Shown: one piece after another, positions 11,135 through 23,153 of the stretch
How the letters are laid out: the number at the start of each line of letters is the position of its first letter
Position numbering within the stretch: position 1 is the stretch's first letter
Source: Sophora flavescens
Taxonomy: Eukaryota > Streptophyta > Magnoliopsida > Fabales > Fabaceae
DNA: 64,000 bases
Assembly: GCA_030762895.1 (NCBI GenBank)
Contig: CM061070.1
Location: 75,627,804-75,691,803 of the forward strand
Direction: 5' to 3'
Translations under genes and position numbers: made by a program
Notes under the pieces: model-generated
The model's input: the letters and a program-made list of their open reading frames with translations, nothing else
Database searches by the model: none
What the model was told of the DNA's origin: nothing

Positions 11135-11996
11135 GGCACGGGCAGAAGAGAAGAAAGGAGTTTTTGAAACCTTCAGACACTCTCTCTAAACCAGGGGCAG
11201 CTGCACAAGGATTCCATGGAGTCTCTCCTCCTTTCCATCTCTATTTCTTTGATTTTGGCTATGATCATGAGTAGCTAAACTTCCATTGTTGGGATTAGAT
11301 GTAGCTATTTCTGAATTCTCCATTAATTTGACTTGACTTTGTAATACAATTTTTTCTTCCTTATGAGTGATTGATTTCCATGCTTAATGCTTGTTATGGC
11401 GTGATCCCCCATGACTTGATTATTGTTTTGGTATGCAATTGGAAAATTCGTATTAGAACTAGAACTGAAATCAACCACCGAGTAAACCTTGTATCTAGGA
11501 ATGGATTTAGGTTTATTAGCAATCGTGTAATCCCTAATCATCATGCAAATTCATTAATCTAGGCCACCTAAGGAATTAGGGTCTATTAGTGGATTTAGGC
11601 TCTTGTCATCTGAGGAATCAGGGCTTGCGTAATCTAGTGGATTGATTGTCATATTTGAAGTAGAAACTGTTTATTAATCATTTCATTGCATGGGGATGAA
11701 GTTTAGTGAACCTAATCCCAACATCTTTCATATATTTGAAGAATCCTTTTAACTTCCAAGTGTTCGACAAAAATCCAAAAAGAACTTTTCTCTTTATTTT
11801 GCTTATTTTAGGTTTTAAATATGAATGTGCTTGGTATTTACTATTGAGCTCCCTTTGATCCAAATATCCACTTAGATAGTAATTGATTCGGTACGTGCTA
11901 GTACTTGTCACAGTCCTCGTGGGAACGATATCCCTCTTATCACTTAATTACTTGTACGACTAGGTATACTTGCCTAGCAATCGTTCAACAAGATTT

Positions 11997-12014
11997 TGGC
12001 ACCGTTGCCGGGGA
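11997..12014 (+). other. Primer-binding site, tRNA-Asp type (Athila-like)
   Basis: TGGCACCGTTGCCGGGGA begins 6 bp after the LTR. It is complementary to the 3' end of plant tRNA-Asp except for one base (CACC instead of CGCC, a C-to-T change on the other strand). Confidence 0.8.
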
Positions 12015-12176
12015 TTGTGTTTCAATATTAGCATATCCATTTCGGTTACTAATTTAAAAAAAAAAAATCTGTTATCTTTTTCTGGTTTATTTGCTGTCAC
12101 ATTTTTTCTGGTTTATTTGCTGTTTCTGTTTGCTGTCATTTAAGTGCTAACATTCTTGGTGCCTAGACTTTTGTGT

Positions 12177-14043
12177 ATGCGAGGTACTATCCCAGCTGAC
12201 CAACTCCTCTACGATCCTGAAATAGAAAGAACAGCTAGGGATAATCAGAGGCAAGCAAGACAGCAGAAACTGTTAGAACAACAAGAAGAAGAACAAGAGA
12301 CTTCCACCTCTCAAGTTCATCAAGAAAAACTCAGGATGGCAGGCAATGGTGAAGGTGCTCCACCACGGAGGACACTTGGGGACTATAGCAATGCAAATGT
12401 CAATCGGCATGTTACTAGCATAGTAAGGCCTCCAATTAACTGCAACAATTTTGAAATCAAGCCGGCTCTCTTGAATATGGTTTCACAAAATCAATTTGTC
12501 GGGTTGGAGAAAGAGGATCCTAATACTCATATCTCCAACTTCATTGAGATATGTGATACGATGAAGCACAATGGTGCTTCTGAGGACAATGCAATTCGCC
12601 TAAAGGCGTTTCTTTTCTCTCTAAGAGATAGAGCCAAGGCTTGGCTCCAATCTCAACCAAGGGGGAGCATCACTACATGGGATGACTTAGAGGCAAAATT
12701 TCATGCAAGGTTCTTTCCCACCTCAAGATTTGTGAAGACAAGGGGTGATATCATAAGCTTTGCTCAACAAGAGGGTGAGACTCTTCATGACACCTGGGGA
12801 AAGGTTCAAGGAATTGCTCCGAAGATGTCCAAATCATGGGTTTGATGATCACACCCAAATGCAAACATTTTACAATGGAATGAGGCCGTCAACCAGGTAT
12901 ATGTTGGATGCCTCAGCTGGAGGTTCCATGAACACAAAGACAGTGGAGGAAGCACTGATTTTGATAGAAGCTATGGCATCTAATGACTATTTGATGCATC
13001 ATGATCGGGGTACCACATCAAGAAGGGGAGTGTTGGAGTTAGACTCACAAACTGCACTTCTGGATCAGAATAAAATTATGACACAACAAGTTGAGTCCAT
13101 CACCAAGTAACTAGCTCAACTCCCACAACAACTCCAAACTGTTCAAGGGACAACCATGCCACCTCAACAGATAATGAGATGTGATTTTTGTGGAGGAGAT
13201 CATGATAATGGAAGATGTGAGGCAACACCTAGTTCCCATGAGGAAGCTAATTATATGGGGAACTATGGGCGGCAAGGCAACAACCAATACCCTAACAACT
13301 ACAACCAAGGGTGGAGGAATCAAACAAATTTTGGTTGGAAACAAGATGCAGGACAAGCAATCAAGCCTCATCCCACACAACAGCTTCTTCCTAAACAACC
13401 GCCTCAAGACCGGACTTCTATCTTGGATAACACCCTCAATCAATTCATGCAAATGTCCATGTCAAACCAGAAAAACACTGATGCTTCTATAAAGAACTTG
13501 GAGGTTCAAGTTGGACAGATTGCAAAGCAACTAGCGGAACAGTCCAGCAGCAGTTTTTCAGGTAATACTCAAAAAAATCCTAAAGAGATTTGTAAGGCTA
13601 TTGTTTTGAGGAGTGGTAAAAGTCTTGATCAAGAGAGCGGTGATCCTTTGTTGAAAAATCAGAGAGATGTTGAAAAAACAGAGATGAATGCTGAAAAAAC
13701 TGAGTTGGATGAGGAAAAAGGCAAAGAGGTTGTAATAGAGAAAGAAGAAAAATGCAGTGAAAAAGACAAGAAGGAAAAGTTAGTAGATGAAAATTCAATT
13801 TTGAGGAGAAGTAAAAGTCAGATTTTGAAAGATGGAGACAAGCCTCAAGAGATCCCCTCTTATGTGAAGTTGCCATATCCGCATTTGAGCAAGAAAAAGG
13901 AGAAGGAAGAACAGTTTGCCAAATTTCTTGACATCTTAAAGAGGTTATAGATCAACATACCCTTTGCTGAAGCACTAGAGCAGATGCCCACTTATGCAAA
14001 GTTCATGAAGGAACTGCTCACGAAGAAAAGAAAGTTCAAATAA
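12177..14043 (+). pseudogene. Athila-like gag, broken
   Basis: Capsid protein of the element. The start is the ATG before RGTIPADQLLYDPEIER. The core reads FEIKPALLNMVSQNQF, FIEICDTMK, AWLQSQPRGSITTWDDL, KFHARFFP, typical of Athila gag. A frameshift near 12800-12840 moves the reading frame (the block FKELLRRCPNHGFDDH is in the other frame). A CCHC-like knuckle CDFCGGDHDNGRC follows at about 13180. A charged, Lys/Glu-rich segment runs 13620-13920. In-frame stops: TAA 13108-13110, TAG 13948-13950 and TAA 14041-14043, each one C-to-T change from a Gln codon. Confidence 0.85.
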
Positions 14044-14628
14044 GGTGAGACTGTTGCCTTGACAGAAGAATGTAGTGCGATACTTCAAAGAAAGCTACCT
14101 CCAAAGCTTAAAGATCCTGGTAGTTTTACAATCCCTTGCACTATTGGGAGTGTTGCTATTGGGAAGGCCTTGTGTGACTTGGGAGCGAGTATCAATTTGA
14201 TGCCGCTTTCAATTTTGAACAAGCTTGGAGGCGGTGAGGTGAAACCAACAAGGATGGCATTGCAACTAGCAGATAGATCAATCAAGCATCCTTATGGTAT
14301 TTTGGAAGATGTCTTGGTTAAAGTGGATAAGTTTATCTTCCCACCGGATTTTGTGATATTAGACATGGAGGAGGATGCAGAAGTTCCACTTATATTGGGG
14401 AGACCTTTTCTAGCAACTGGGCGTGATTTGATTGATGTACAAAAAGGCCAACTTCGACTCAGAGTGCAAGATGAAGAGGTTACTTTCAATGTATTTGAAG
14501 CTATGCATCGCCCGAGTGATGAAGAAAGTTGTTTCCGCATGGGCATTGTGGATGTAGTGTCTAAGGAAGTCTTTGCACATCAGCACCATTCCTCTACTCT
14601 TGAGAAGGTGATTGTGAATTCTATTTAA
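14044..14628 (+). pseudogene. Athila-like aspartic protease domain
   Basis: Retropepsin-type protease that would cut the polyprotein. The catalytic region reads LCDLGASINLMPLSI at about residues 40-55 of this segment (DLGA is normal in this lineage in place of DTGA), and the flap/end region VPLILGRPFLATG follows. It is in the same frame as gag and RT, so a single polyprotein is likely. It ends at TAA 14626-14628, inside the linker to RT, which continues in frame after the stop. Confidence 0.82.
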
Positions 14629-16260
14629 AATCTTGATGAGGAAGAAGAGAAGGAAATAGAAGAGTGTTTGTGTGAATTGGAAGCTCAACCCAATCAACTT
14701 GCTGTCAACACTAAGAAAGAAGAGCTCAAAAAGGATGAAGTCCAAGAGAAGCTCAAGTTAGAGCTTAAACCTCTACCTCCCCACTTGAAGTATGTGTTTC
14801 TTGGTGAGAATGATGAAGACCCTGTCATAGTGAGCAATGTACTGTCCAAATTAGAAGAGGAGAAACTTATAAGGGTGCTTCGAGAGCATAAAACAGCAAT
14901 TGGGTGGTCCATCTCAGATTTGAAAGGTATTAGCCCTACATTTTGTATGCACAAGATCATGATGGAGGATGAATTTAAACCGGTGGTCCAACCACAAAGG
15001 AGGCTCAATCCTACAATGAAAAAAGTGGTAAGGAAGGAGGTACTGAAACTCCTTGAAGCTGGAATGATCTATCCGATTTCCGATAGTGCTTGGGTGAGTC
15101 CGGTACAAGTGGTTCCAAAGAAAGGTGGCATGACCGTCGTGCACAATGAGAAGAATGAGTTGATCCCAACTAGAACGGTCTGGAAGCTGAATCAAGCTAC
15201 TAGGAAAGATCACTTTCCACTTCCATTCATGGACCAAATGTTGGAGAGGTTGGCCGGGCAAGCTTACTATTGTTTCTTGGATGGTTATTCGGGTTATAAC
15301 CAAATTGCGGTTAACCCGGAAGACCAAGAGAAAACTGCCTTCACATGTCCCTTTGGAGTTTTTGCCTATCGGAAGATGCCTTTCGGTCTTTGTAATGCAC
15401 CTGCGACATTTCAAAGGTGCATGCTTTCCATTTTCTCTGATATGGTAGAAAAATACATTGAAGTTTTCATGGATGATTTTTCTGTTTTCGGTTCCTCTTA
15501 TGATAATTGTTTGTCTAACCTTGCTGCTGTGTTAAAGAGGTGCATGGACACCAATTTAGTCTTAAATTGGGAGAAGTGCCATTTTATGGTGCAGGAGGGC
15601 ATTGTGCTTGGGCACAAGATTTCAGCTAAGGGGATCGAAGTGGATAAATCCAAGATTGAGGTAATTGAGAAACTACCTCCACCAGTGAATGTCAAGGGTG
15701 TGAGGAGTTTTATCGGGCATGCAGGCTTTTACCGACGGTTCATCCAAGACTTCTCAAAGATACCCAAGCCGTTATGTAGCCTTTTGAACAAGGACACACC
15801 ATTTCTGTTTGATACTGCTTGTCTTAACTCTTTTCAAATTTTGAAAGACAAGTTGATCACTGCTCCCATTCTTGTTGCACCCAACTGGGAGTCGCCATTT
15901 GAATTAATGTGTGATGCCAGTGACTACGCAGTTGGGGCTGTTATGGGACAGTGAAGGGAGAAATTTTTCCATGCCATTCACTATGCTAGCAAAGTTCTCA
16001 ATGAGAACCAGATAAATTATGCAACAACTGAAAAAGAGTTGCTAGCCATAGTGTTTGCATTGGAAAAATTTCGTTCCTACTTAATTGGGTCACAAGTCAC
16101 TGTTTTTACTGATCATGCATGCTGCAATTAAATATTTTTTGACTAAGTTAGATTCAAAACCAAGACTCATAAGGTGGATTCTATTATTGCAGGAATTTGA
16201 CTTAGTCATTAAGGACAAAAAGGGCAGCGAAAATGTGGTGGCTGACCACTTGTCCCGGCT
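14629..16260 (+). pseudogene. Athila-like reverse transcriptase and RNase H
   Basis: RT blocks visible in order: AWVSPVQVVPKKGG, FLDGYSGYNQI (first catalytic Asp), CPFGVFAYRKMPFGLCNAPATFQRCM and the active-site box VFMDDFSVF, then the connection domain and RNase H start ELMCDASDYAVGAVMGQ. TGA at 15952-15954 follows GQ, where an Arg codon (CGA) is expected. A short duplication near 16120 (TGCATGCTGCA) shifts the frame in RNase H; after it the frame used by integrase continues. Key catalytic residues of RT are present, but the stop and frameshift remove RNase H and integrase. Confidence 0.88.
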
Positions 16261-17629
16261 AGTGAATGAAGAAGTTGCTGCCAAAGAAAAGGACATTCGG
16301 GATGAGTTCCCGGATGAGGCCTTATTTCTGGTGCATGAAAGACCATGGTTTGCCGACATGGCAAATTTCAAGGCAGCCAATATTGTTCCAGAGCACCTCA
16401 CTTGGCAACAAAAAAAGAAATTCTTCCGGGATGCCAACCATTTCATGTGGGATGACCCATTTCTGTTCAAGGTTGGACCAGATGGCTTATGGAGGAGGTG
16501 TGTTAGTCAAGAGGAGGCAAGGAATATTTTGTGGCATTGCCATAACTCTCCATATGGTGGACCTTACAATGGGGATAGGACAGCTGCAAAGGTCCTCCAA
16601 TCTGGGCTCTTTTGGCCCTCAATCTTCAAGGACTCTTACAATCATGTGAAGAGTTGTGACAAGTGCTAAAGGACCGAGAACATTTCAAAAAGGGATGAGA
16701 TGCCACTGCAAAACATATTGGAGGTTGAGGTATTTGATTGCTGGGGCATAGACTTTATGGGTCCACTTCCACCTTCATTCTCCAATCATTATATCTTGGT
16801 GGCGGTGGACTATGTTTCCAAATGGGTGGAGGCCATTGCAACACCGAATAATGATGCCCATATAGTGATTAAGTTCATCAAGAAAAACATTTTTGCCCGG
16901 TTCGGTGTCCCAAGGGTCCTTATAAGTGATGGGGGATCTCACTTTTGTAACTCACAACTGAGAAATGTGTTGACCAAGTATGATGTGAGGCATAAGGTGG
17001 CATCCCCATATCATCCGCAAACAAATGGGCAAGCGGAGGTCTCCAATCGGGAGATTAAGAGAATTCTGGAAAAGACTGTAGCCACTTCAAGAAGAGATTG
17101 GGTAAAGAAGCTTGACGATGCCTTGTGGGCTTACCGGACTGCACTGAAAACTTCTTTGGGGTTATCTCCGTTTCAGATAGTCTATGGGAAGACTTGTCAT
17201 CTACCCGTAGAGTTAGATCATCGAGCCTTTTGGGCATTGAAGTTCTTGAATTTTGATGTCAATTTGGTGGGTGAGAAAAGAGTCCATCAGCTGCATGAAT
17301 TGGAGGAGATGCGCCTCAATGTATATGAGAATGCAGCTATTTACAAGCAGCAAGTCAAGACTTATCATGACAAGAGGATCGTGATGAAATCATTTCAGCC
17401 GGGACAACCAGTTTTATTATTTAATTCCCGACTGAGATTATTTCCGGGCAAGTTGAAGTCTAAGTGGTCGGGACCGTTCATCGTCGAAGAAGTCTCATCC
17501 CATGGAGCTATAGAAGTGGAGGATCCTTCTTCAAAAAGGACCTTCAAAGTCAATGGCCAAAGACTCAAGGCTTACTTGGGTGGTGACATCGAGAGATTGG
17601 CCACAGCTGTGCACCTTCGTGATCCTTAA
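16261..17629 (+). pseudogene. Athila-like integrase
   Basis: Integrase that would insert the cDNA. The N-terminal zinc region reads ILWHCHNSPYGGPYNGDRTAA up to SCDKC; the second zinc His (GGH in the family) is Pro here. TAA at 16667-16669 falls where Gln is expected after CDKC. The catalytic core shows WGIDFMGP (Asp), LISDGGSHFCN (Asp) and PQTNGQAEVSNREIK (Glu). The C-terminal domain contains FPGKLKSKWSGPF. The frame stays open from 16670 to the TAA at 17627-17629. Confidence 0.88.
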
Positions 17630-19490
17630 GATCACCGACCCGTCAAGCTAGTGACATTAAAGAAGCGCTTATTGGGAGGCAACCCAAGTTCTCTTTCCCT
17701 TTTCTTTTCATTTTTGAATTTGACTCTTGAATAATTTGAGAAGATCAAGAGGAAAAATATCATAGATTAATAGGTTTGTTAAGTGTTTTCAGGGTAAGAA
17801 GGAAGGAGATGCAAAAAGGGCAAGGACAAGCACAGTCAGCAGCCATCACGCCCAGGCCGTGACACTGGTCACGACCGTGATGAGCTAATCATGAAGACCA
17901 GAAAGGATCACGGCCCAGCCGTGATCCCCATCACGGGCGTGATGAGAGAGCCCTAAAGATCAGAGAGCATCACGGCCTGGCCGTGATGGAGGTCACAGCC
18001 GTGACAGGCTACCCCTGTGGACCAGAATTGATCACGACCTGCCCGTGATGAGGCTCACGGCCGTGATGCATTTCCCAACAAGTTTCTGACTAATCATGTT
18101 AGCCAACACCCGCTACCGCCTCGGTAAGTCGTTCCATTTTCTCCTCTCTCCGACTTGATTATTTACATTGAGGACAATGTAAGTTTTTAAGCTTGGGGTA
18201 GGGGTACTTTTGCAAACTTGTGCATTTTGCATGTTGCATTCATATAGGCGTAGTTTGCATGATCACATGATCAGATTACCCCCCTCGCTTAGATTTTGTA
18301 TCCAATTGTGAGAACTAAGTGCCAAATAAATTGAGATAGTGAATTCTTGAACCCAATTTTTTATTCTTGTGATAAGGCTGCAAATGAAAATGCTTGAGAT
18401 GATCTGTGATAGTTGATAATTAGCATGCGGTTCCGTAGATTTATGTTTCTCATTGATTTTTGAACTACTAAAATGTGAGATTTTGAGCCAAAAAGGGGGT
18501 ACTCACTAAATCTACCCCACTCTTTGTGATAGAGTGTTATTCCTCTTGGTTTATATTCTCTAGAACTTGACTTGAAATCATTTTGAAGCTTAAAAATTTT
18601 TGAAAACATTTTTGAAAATGATTGAGGCACTAGGTATTTTTCCGGCCTTCTGAGCTTTGAATGACTAAATGTTACCCCCTTAGTTGCCCAATTTTGAGCC
18701 TAAAAGAATAAAATACTTTTTTTGGTACCCTGAAATAGTTTGATGAATGATGCTTGATAGGAGACCTTCTAAAGTATTGCATAAAAGGGTAAAAAGGTAG
18801 TTTGAAGAAGTATGGGATGAGAAAATTAGAAAAATATTTCTCTTGAGCTGAAAATCTCCCATTCTCCAAATAAAAGAAAAATAAAAGAAAAGAGAAAAAG
18901 AAATATATATGGAGAAGGGGATGACAAAAAGAAAAGTGAGAAATAAAAGAAAAAGAAAGAAAGAAAGGTGGAAAAGTGAATCAGAACCCACAAAGGTATT
19001 TTAGAAGGTGTCATGCTTTACAATGCTTGATTTTGTTTAGCCCTTTTGAAATTTCCTTTTCTTGATCTCCCCACCTAACGATTAATCCCATGGCCACGTT
19101 ACAACCAAAGCAAAAGACCTCTTGATTCTTAATTGTTTTCATTAATAAAGTAGAGATTTGGTTGATAGTCAAGCCTATGGTAGAATTCATTCCTTGAGGA
19201 AATTGAGCGAATTGTCATATATCCCTAAACACGTGAGTGAGGTGAGGAAGAGTGCCAAGCAAATGAACAAGCTTGGGGTGATTTTCAGGTGAGAAAGAGT
19301 GCCCAAATCAGTGAGAATATGAGTCTAAGAAACCTAAGCTTCTAATTGGACTTGAAACTGATTGTCTCTTGCTGAATTATTTGAAATGCCTGTTACTTGG
19401 ATTATTTACACGGGTTCTTGGTTCACTATCCATGTTCTGATTATTTATATCTTCTGGCCTTAGTGATTGCTTGAGGACAATAAAATGAAT
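17630..19490 (+). other. Athila-like 3' noncoding region
   Basis: No ORF of note and no env-like sequence. It holds a palindrome array (17845-18075), then a polypurine-like AAGCTTGGGGTAGGGG (about 18190-18205) that resembles the true tract at 19491 and could be an internal or ancestral polypurine tract. An A/G-rich stretch lies at 18870-18970. Confidence 0.65.
17845..18075. repeat. Palindrome array in Athila-like 3' internal region (four units)
   Basis: Four units of the same TCACGGCC...GGCCGTGA design as in the LTRs, about 60 bp apart, but with different spacer sequence (AGAAAGGATC, GAGAGCATC). The motif is therefore shared between U3 and a non-LTR region while the spacers are not. Confidence 0.82.
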
Positions 19491-19505
19491 AAGCTTGGGG
19501 TGATT
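19491..19505 (+). other. Polypurine tract (Athila-like)
   Basis: AAGCTTGGGGTGATT directly before the 3' LTR; the usual site for plus-strand priming. Confidence 0.75.
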
Positions 19506-19727
19506 TGATAGTGTGATTTCACATCATAATTCTTGTATATTTCTGCATGCATTTGCATATAGTTTAGGCATATTTAAAGTGATTTCTATTAGTTTTTACC
19601 TTGGAACGGGTGAAGCGGTTTCTTGGTGGTGTTTTGAAGGAATTTAAATAAAAATGCTCAAGATTAGCCATGATGGAGCTTGGATGAAGACAAAGGTTGA
19701 AAAGTGATGAAAATGACCCAAGCAGAG

Positions 19728-20053
19728 CCCATCACGGCCTAGCCGTGGTAACCATCACGGTCGTGGTCAAGCAATAATTGAGAAGAAAGAAGGCAAAAGT
19801 CAGAAGCTGTCACGGCCTAGCCGTGATGCCCATCACGGCCGTGATATGTTAATTAAGTCAGAACCCTCCTAGGCAGAATCTGTCACGGTTTAGCCGTGAT
19901 GCCCATCACGGCCGTGACAGACCAATTGGTGAAGGCAGAAGCTATCACGGCCTAGCCGTGATGAGTGTCACGGCCGTGACAAACATATTTTGAAGGCGCG
20001 CCCAAGGCAGAACCCGTCACGGCCTGGCCGTGATGGCCATCATGGCCGTGACA
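19728..20053. repeat. Palindrome array in Athila-like U3, 3' LTR (five units)
   Basis: Units near 19730, 19809, 19883, 19945 and 20014, more intact than in the 5' LTR (most keep CACGGCC rather than CACGACC). Confidence 0.85.
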
Positions 20054-20065
20054 CGAATCTTAATC

Positions 20066-20073
20066 TATAAATA
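20066..20073 (+). promoter_or_regulatory. TATA box of Athila-like 3' LTR
   Basis: TATAAATA, same position relative to the palindrome array as in the 5' LTR. Confidence 0.6.
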
Positions 20074-21948
20074 GGCACGGGCGGAACAGAAGAAATGAGT
20101 TTTTGAATCCTTCAGACACTCTCTCTGAACCAGGGGCAGCTGCACAAGGATTCCATGGAGTCTCTCCTCCTTTCCATCTCTATTTCTTTGATTTTGGCTA
20201 TGTCATGAGTAGCTAAACTCCCATTGTTGGGATTAGATGTAGCTATTTCTGAATTCTCCATGTATTTGACTTGACTTTGTAATACAGTTTTTGCTTCCTT
20301 ATGAGTGATTGATTTCCATGCTTAATGCTTGTTATGGCGTGATCCCCCATGACTTGATTATTGTTTTGGTATGCAATTGGAAAATTCGTATTAGAACTAG
20401 AACTGAAATCAACCACCTAGTAAACCTTGTATCTAGGAATGGATTTAGGTTTATTAGCAATCGTGTAATCCCTAATCATCATGCAAATTCATTAATCTAG
20501 GCCACCTAAGGAATTAGGGTCTATTAGTGGATTTAGGCTCTTGTCATCTTAGGAATCAGGGCTTGAGTAATCTAGTGGATTGATTGTCATATTTGAAGTA
20601 GAAACTGTTTATTAGTCATTTCATTGCATGGGGATGAAGTTTAGTGAACCTAATCCCAACATCTTTCATATATTTGAAGAATCCTTTTAACTGTCTTCCA
20701 AGTGTTCGACAAAAATCCAAAAAGAACTTTTCTCTTTATTTTGCTTATTTTAGGTTTTAAATCTGAATGGGCTTGGTATTTACTATTGAGATCCCTTTGA
20801 TCCAAATATCCGCTTAGATAGTAATTGATTCGGTATGTGCTAGTACTTATCACAGTCCTCGTGGGAACGATATCCCTCTTATCACTTTATTACTTGTACG
20901 ACTAGGTATACTTGCCTAGAAATTGTTCAACATTAACCCAGGAAGATCCATGCATCAAAACACTATAATATACTACTGCAAATAAATAATTAAATGCATA
21001 TAAACAAACACAGATAAATAACACAACTTTAATCAAGTACCACAACCATAAACCAAATACCACAACCACAGATAAATCATACAGACCAACAATTTGATAG
21101 CACGTAGTCATCTGAAAAATCCCTCAGGCAATCCCCTCTTACCTCTTGAAGATTCAAGTTTTTATTCAACGAAGTCTCAGTTTCAGATCCGGCTTCCTCC
21201 ACGAACTCGAGTACTCAAAACAAATGTTATCCTTCAACAAACCATAACAAATAAATCATAAATCGTACAATCAAAAACACTCATATTTCCTATGTATGGT
21301 TCGACCATGAGGAGTTTATGTGGCTACAAATTTCCAAAAATCCTAAGCTCTTGGATTAGTGATCCTTAAGCATATAGAATTTAAGATCAATGATCATAAG
21401 GCAAAAGTTGAATTAAAATCCTCTAACTCCACTTAGAGCTATGTTCGGCTATTTCAAAACAAATAGAATAGGGATTTTATTTTGATTCAACAACGTGGAT
21501 TCAATATGGATATGAACTAAAAGGATTGAATCATGTATAACTTAACACAAAAATGAAACAAAACTCCTCCACCCACACAAGTGGGTTTCGGCTATGAATG
21601 GAAAAGTGAAGTGAGAATTTTTGTTGGATTCATGCTCTTGGATTATAAACATAGAGGTGGTTATAAGATCATAGAAATTGGTTTCATGATCATCAAATTT
21701 TTCTACAATTTCTTAGAGATTTTCAAAGATTCTAGATCTAGGAATGTAAATGTGATGATCATGGCATGAACTTGCAAAATAAATGAAGAATAAGACTTAG
21801 ATGATCAAGGATTAAGAGTTTACCTCTTGAAGATCAAAGAAGAACAAGTGAAATGGTCAATCCAAGCAAAGATCAAAGACTAACTTTGGTGTTTTTATGA
21901 GTTTGTGAAGCAAAATGCAATGGGAAGAAAATGAAGTGTGAGGGAGGG

Positions 21949-21956
21949 TATTTATA
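21949..21956 (-). promoter_or_regulatory. TATA box of the Tekay-like 3' LTR
   Basis: Minus-strand TATAAATA in the context CTCTTATAAATACCCTCCC. The equivalent in the 5' LTR is at 30697-30704. Confidence 0.6.
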
Positions 21957-22552
21957 AGAGTGTGGCTGCACACAAAAAGGGGCCTAGGAGCAAGGAATCT
22001 TGGTTTCATAAGGATCAAAGTGCAATTAAGTTGTAAGGACCAAATTGCAAAATTCTAAAAGCATAAGGACCTAAATGCAAAACCCTCCTACTTGGTCATC
22101 ATTACCATGTGCGTCATAAATGCATTCACATGGTGACTCACCTATATGAGTCATCTTGAGATTTATCCCTTAGCGGGTCCCCGAAATCCCGTATTCAGCT
22201 CCGTTGCTCCCCCGATTTAATATATCACTCGGATATTATATATTATTTCACTTTTTAGTGAAATATTTCAAAATAACCAAAAACATTGGAAATTAAATAA
22301 AAACCTTAAGTTTTTCGTTTACAAATCAAAATTAGGTCTTCTGATCCGTATAAATATACTGTCAGTGAAATTCAAAGACCGGGTTTCGCCTGACTTTTCA
22401 ACCTAAATTTTAATCGTAACTCTCTACCGTTAAGTAGAGTGCAAATAAGGTTTCGATTTAATTAAATAAGATTTTGAAGTCTCAAATAAAAATATAAATC
22501 TATTTATATAAATTTCTGATATTAGAAAGTAGTGAAAAATTGGGGTGTTACA

Positions 22553-22566
22553 GACTACCCCTCTTA
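22553..22566 (-). other. Polypurine tract of Tekay-like element
   Basis: On the minus strand TTAAGAGGGGTAGTC directly precedes the TG of the 3' LTR, after the typical GAGGACGAATTTTTTT run. Confidence 0.65.
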
Positions 22567-23153
22567 AAAAAAATTCGTCCTCGAAATTTTGTGACTCAAA
22601 AGTAGACAGGATTTCTCAAACCTAAGGTTTTACTTTCACAAGAAAGTATATAGCTATAGAAGATCTGTATCAATTTGGAAAGAATACAGGAACGTCCAAT
22701 ATGTAAAGAGATTCTTTAATATGTTCGTGAGTGTAAAAATGCATAGCTAATACATGTTTACAACCATGACTCTAATAAAGTTCCTTCTTTCACAAGGATT
22801 TCCCTATGGATTAGGAACTCACAAAACGAATAGTTCCTAACCTTAAGAAGATTTATTCTTTGAACAAGGAATTTCTAAAATAACATTTTAAAATGCCAAC
22901 AGTCCGACAAAATTCAGACTGGATCACTTTTACCAAAAGTGAAAGTGACTAGACTAAGTCTCGTTAAGAAACTTCGTTTGTCATGAAAGTGTCTATCCCG
23001 AACAACAATAGGACATTTCAAACATATAGAATTCCACAATAACTAGTTGAATAGTTGGAGTTTGAAACAATAACATCATGTGACTAGGAAGAAATAGGCT
23101 AACTCAAATATTTCATACAATCTATTGAAATGACGGAATGCTTAAGTCTGAAT

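Larger units (their letters stand above)
10640..11990 (+). repeat. 5' LTR of Athila-like element
   Basis: 1351 bp. It contains four palindrome units (10865-11113) just upstream of the TATA box. It is 76 bp shorter than the 3' LTR, mainly because it has one palindrome unit fewer. Confidence 0.88.
10640..20932 (+). mobile_element. Athila-like Ty3/gypsy retrotransposon, nearly complete, nested
   Basis: LTRs 10640-11990 and 19506-20932 begin TGATAGTG and end GTTCAACA, and the element is flanked by the perfect duplication TTAAC (10635-10639 and 20933-20937). The order is LTR, tRNA-Asp primer site, gag, protease, RT/RNase H, integrase, a 1.9-kb noncoding 3' region, polypurine tract, LTR. The gag and integrase sequences match the Athila lineage as I know it. 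There is no env-like ORF in 17630-19490, where some Athila elements carry one. The polyprotein is broken by one frameshift in gag, one in RNase H and six stops, so the copy is not autonomous. Confidence 0.9.
19506..20932 (+). repeat. 3' LTR of Athila-like element
   Basis: 1427 bp. Five palindrome units (19728-20053) against four in the 5' LTR; the additional unit lies around 19840-19920. TATA box at 20066-20073. Confidence 0.88.
8855..22552 (-). repeat. 3' LTR of Tekay-like element, split by Athila-like insertion
   Basis: Segments 8855-10639 and 20933-22552 match 24540-25657 plus 28996-31300 (the other LTR). Split by the Athila-like element with duplicated TTAAC. This copy keeps the unbroken sequence CACGTCTACAGG (about 9950-9961) where the other LTR received a solo LTR. 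Confidence 0.88.

Noticed and set aside
11371..11562. 63-codon ORF repeated almost unchanged at 20309-20500
   Set aside because: The two copies sit in the two Athila-like LTRs, so their similarity follows from LTR duplication, not from coding constraint.
14914..15414. Minus-strand ORF of 166 codons in the Athila-like pol
   Set aside because: Shadow of the reverse transcriptase frame on the other strand.
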